Origin: Paracidovorax citrulli
Lineage (GTDB): Bacteria; Pseudomonadota; Gammaproteobacteria; Burkholderiales; Burkholderiaceae_C
DNA: 64,000 nt
Direction of reading: 5' to 3'
Assembly (NCBI RefSeq): GCF_900100305.1
Contig: NZ_FNEY01000021.1
Coordinates: 1-64,000, forward strand
Below are positions 63,982 to 64,000 of the stretch, piece by piece; position 1 is the first letter of the stretch, and each line of letters starts with the position of its first letter. The position numbers were made by a program, and so were the translations under genes. The notes under the pieces are model-generated. The model saw only the letters and a list, made by a program, of their open reading frames with translations. It searched no databases and had not been told where the DNA came from.

Positions 63982-64000
63982 ACCCCGGGCCCGGGCGCAT

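Overview
The window is GC-rich chromosomal DNA from a betaproteobacterium of the family Comamonadaceae, most likely Acidovorax or a close relative. The support is: high G/C at third codon positions; lone Bug-type (tripartite tricarboxylate) binding proteins; neighbourhoods seen in this family (polA next to a DUF2782 gene, argH divergent from an AlgZ/AlgR-like pair, purM next to an AI-2E permease and hda); and proteins close to those of Acidovorax as I remember them. The species call is inference. I see no rRNA, tRNA or CRISPR array.

Layout. 1-1750: a less GC-rich accessory patch with the 3' end of an IS481-type element, then a two-gene overlapping unit (unknown protein + DUF1828-like protein) closed by a terminator. 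1880-3010: small conserved-hypothetical genes, including a 30-residue membrane peptide. 3130-6670: a LysR regulator divergent from glutaryl-CoA dehydrogenase and a CoA transferase (glutarate / lysine-tryptophan catabolism). 6860-11770: envelope hypotheticals, a SDR-fold protein, a ferredoxin-flavodoxin reductase, a Cys-rich copper-binding four-helix protein and a Bug binding protein. 11740-15340: leftward housekeeping genes folK, pcnB, a HAD hydrolase and hda. 15721-17876: purM and an AI-2E permease. 18002-20258: a coupled operon of an isochorismatase-like hydrolase, a DJ-1/PfpI protein and a GlxA-type AraC regulator. 20281-20662: a frameshifted gene remnant, then dinB.

22006-24306: secreted truncated haemoglobin with DUF3034, then a DUF3455 lipoprotein. 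24379-33101: two chemoreceptors, an FMN-dependent 2-hydroxyacid dehydrogenase, an EamA transporter broken by a 1-base frameshift, and pbpC. 33300-42423: NTF2-like protein, DUF3079, a 2007-residue alpha-2-macroglobulin with an intact thioester motif, an OpgC-like acyltransferase and an SGNH hydrolase. 42614-48664: Bug protein, argH, an AlgZ/AlgR-like two-component pair, and an exported argininosuccinate-lyase-like protein lacking a catalytic His. 48718-48810: a cloverleaf-shaped G6/C6 fold-back repeat.

48812-53797: ZIP transporter, dienelactone hydrolase, and a GbsR/MarR regulator whose promoter carries a perfect palindrome, followed by a four-gene operon (DCC, epimerase, DoxX-like, DUF2269) with a degenerate copy of that site. 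53832-57240: an amino-acid binding protein divergent from a D-amino-acid-dehydrogenase-like flavoprotein, driven by two near-identical mirror-image promoters, plus a LysR gene. 57340-63981: tandem secreted paralogues of unknown function, a hypothetical protein, an IPTL-CTERM surface protein, polA and a DUF2782 protein.

Three layers not visible from gene content alone stand out: the mirrored promoter pair at 54781-54997, the GbsR operator at 50828-50849, and a recurrent GCACAAT-N7/8-start-codon pattern implying leaderless transcripts.
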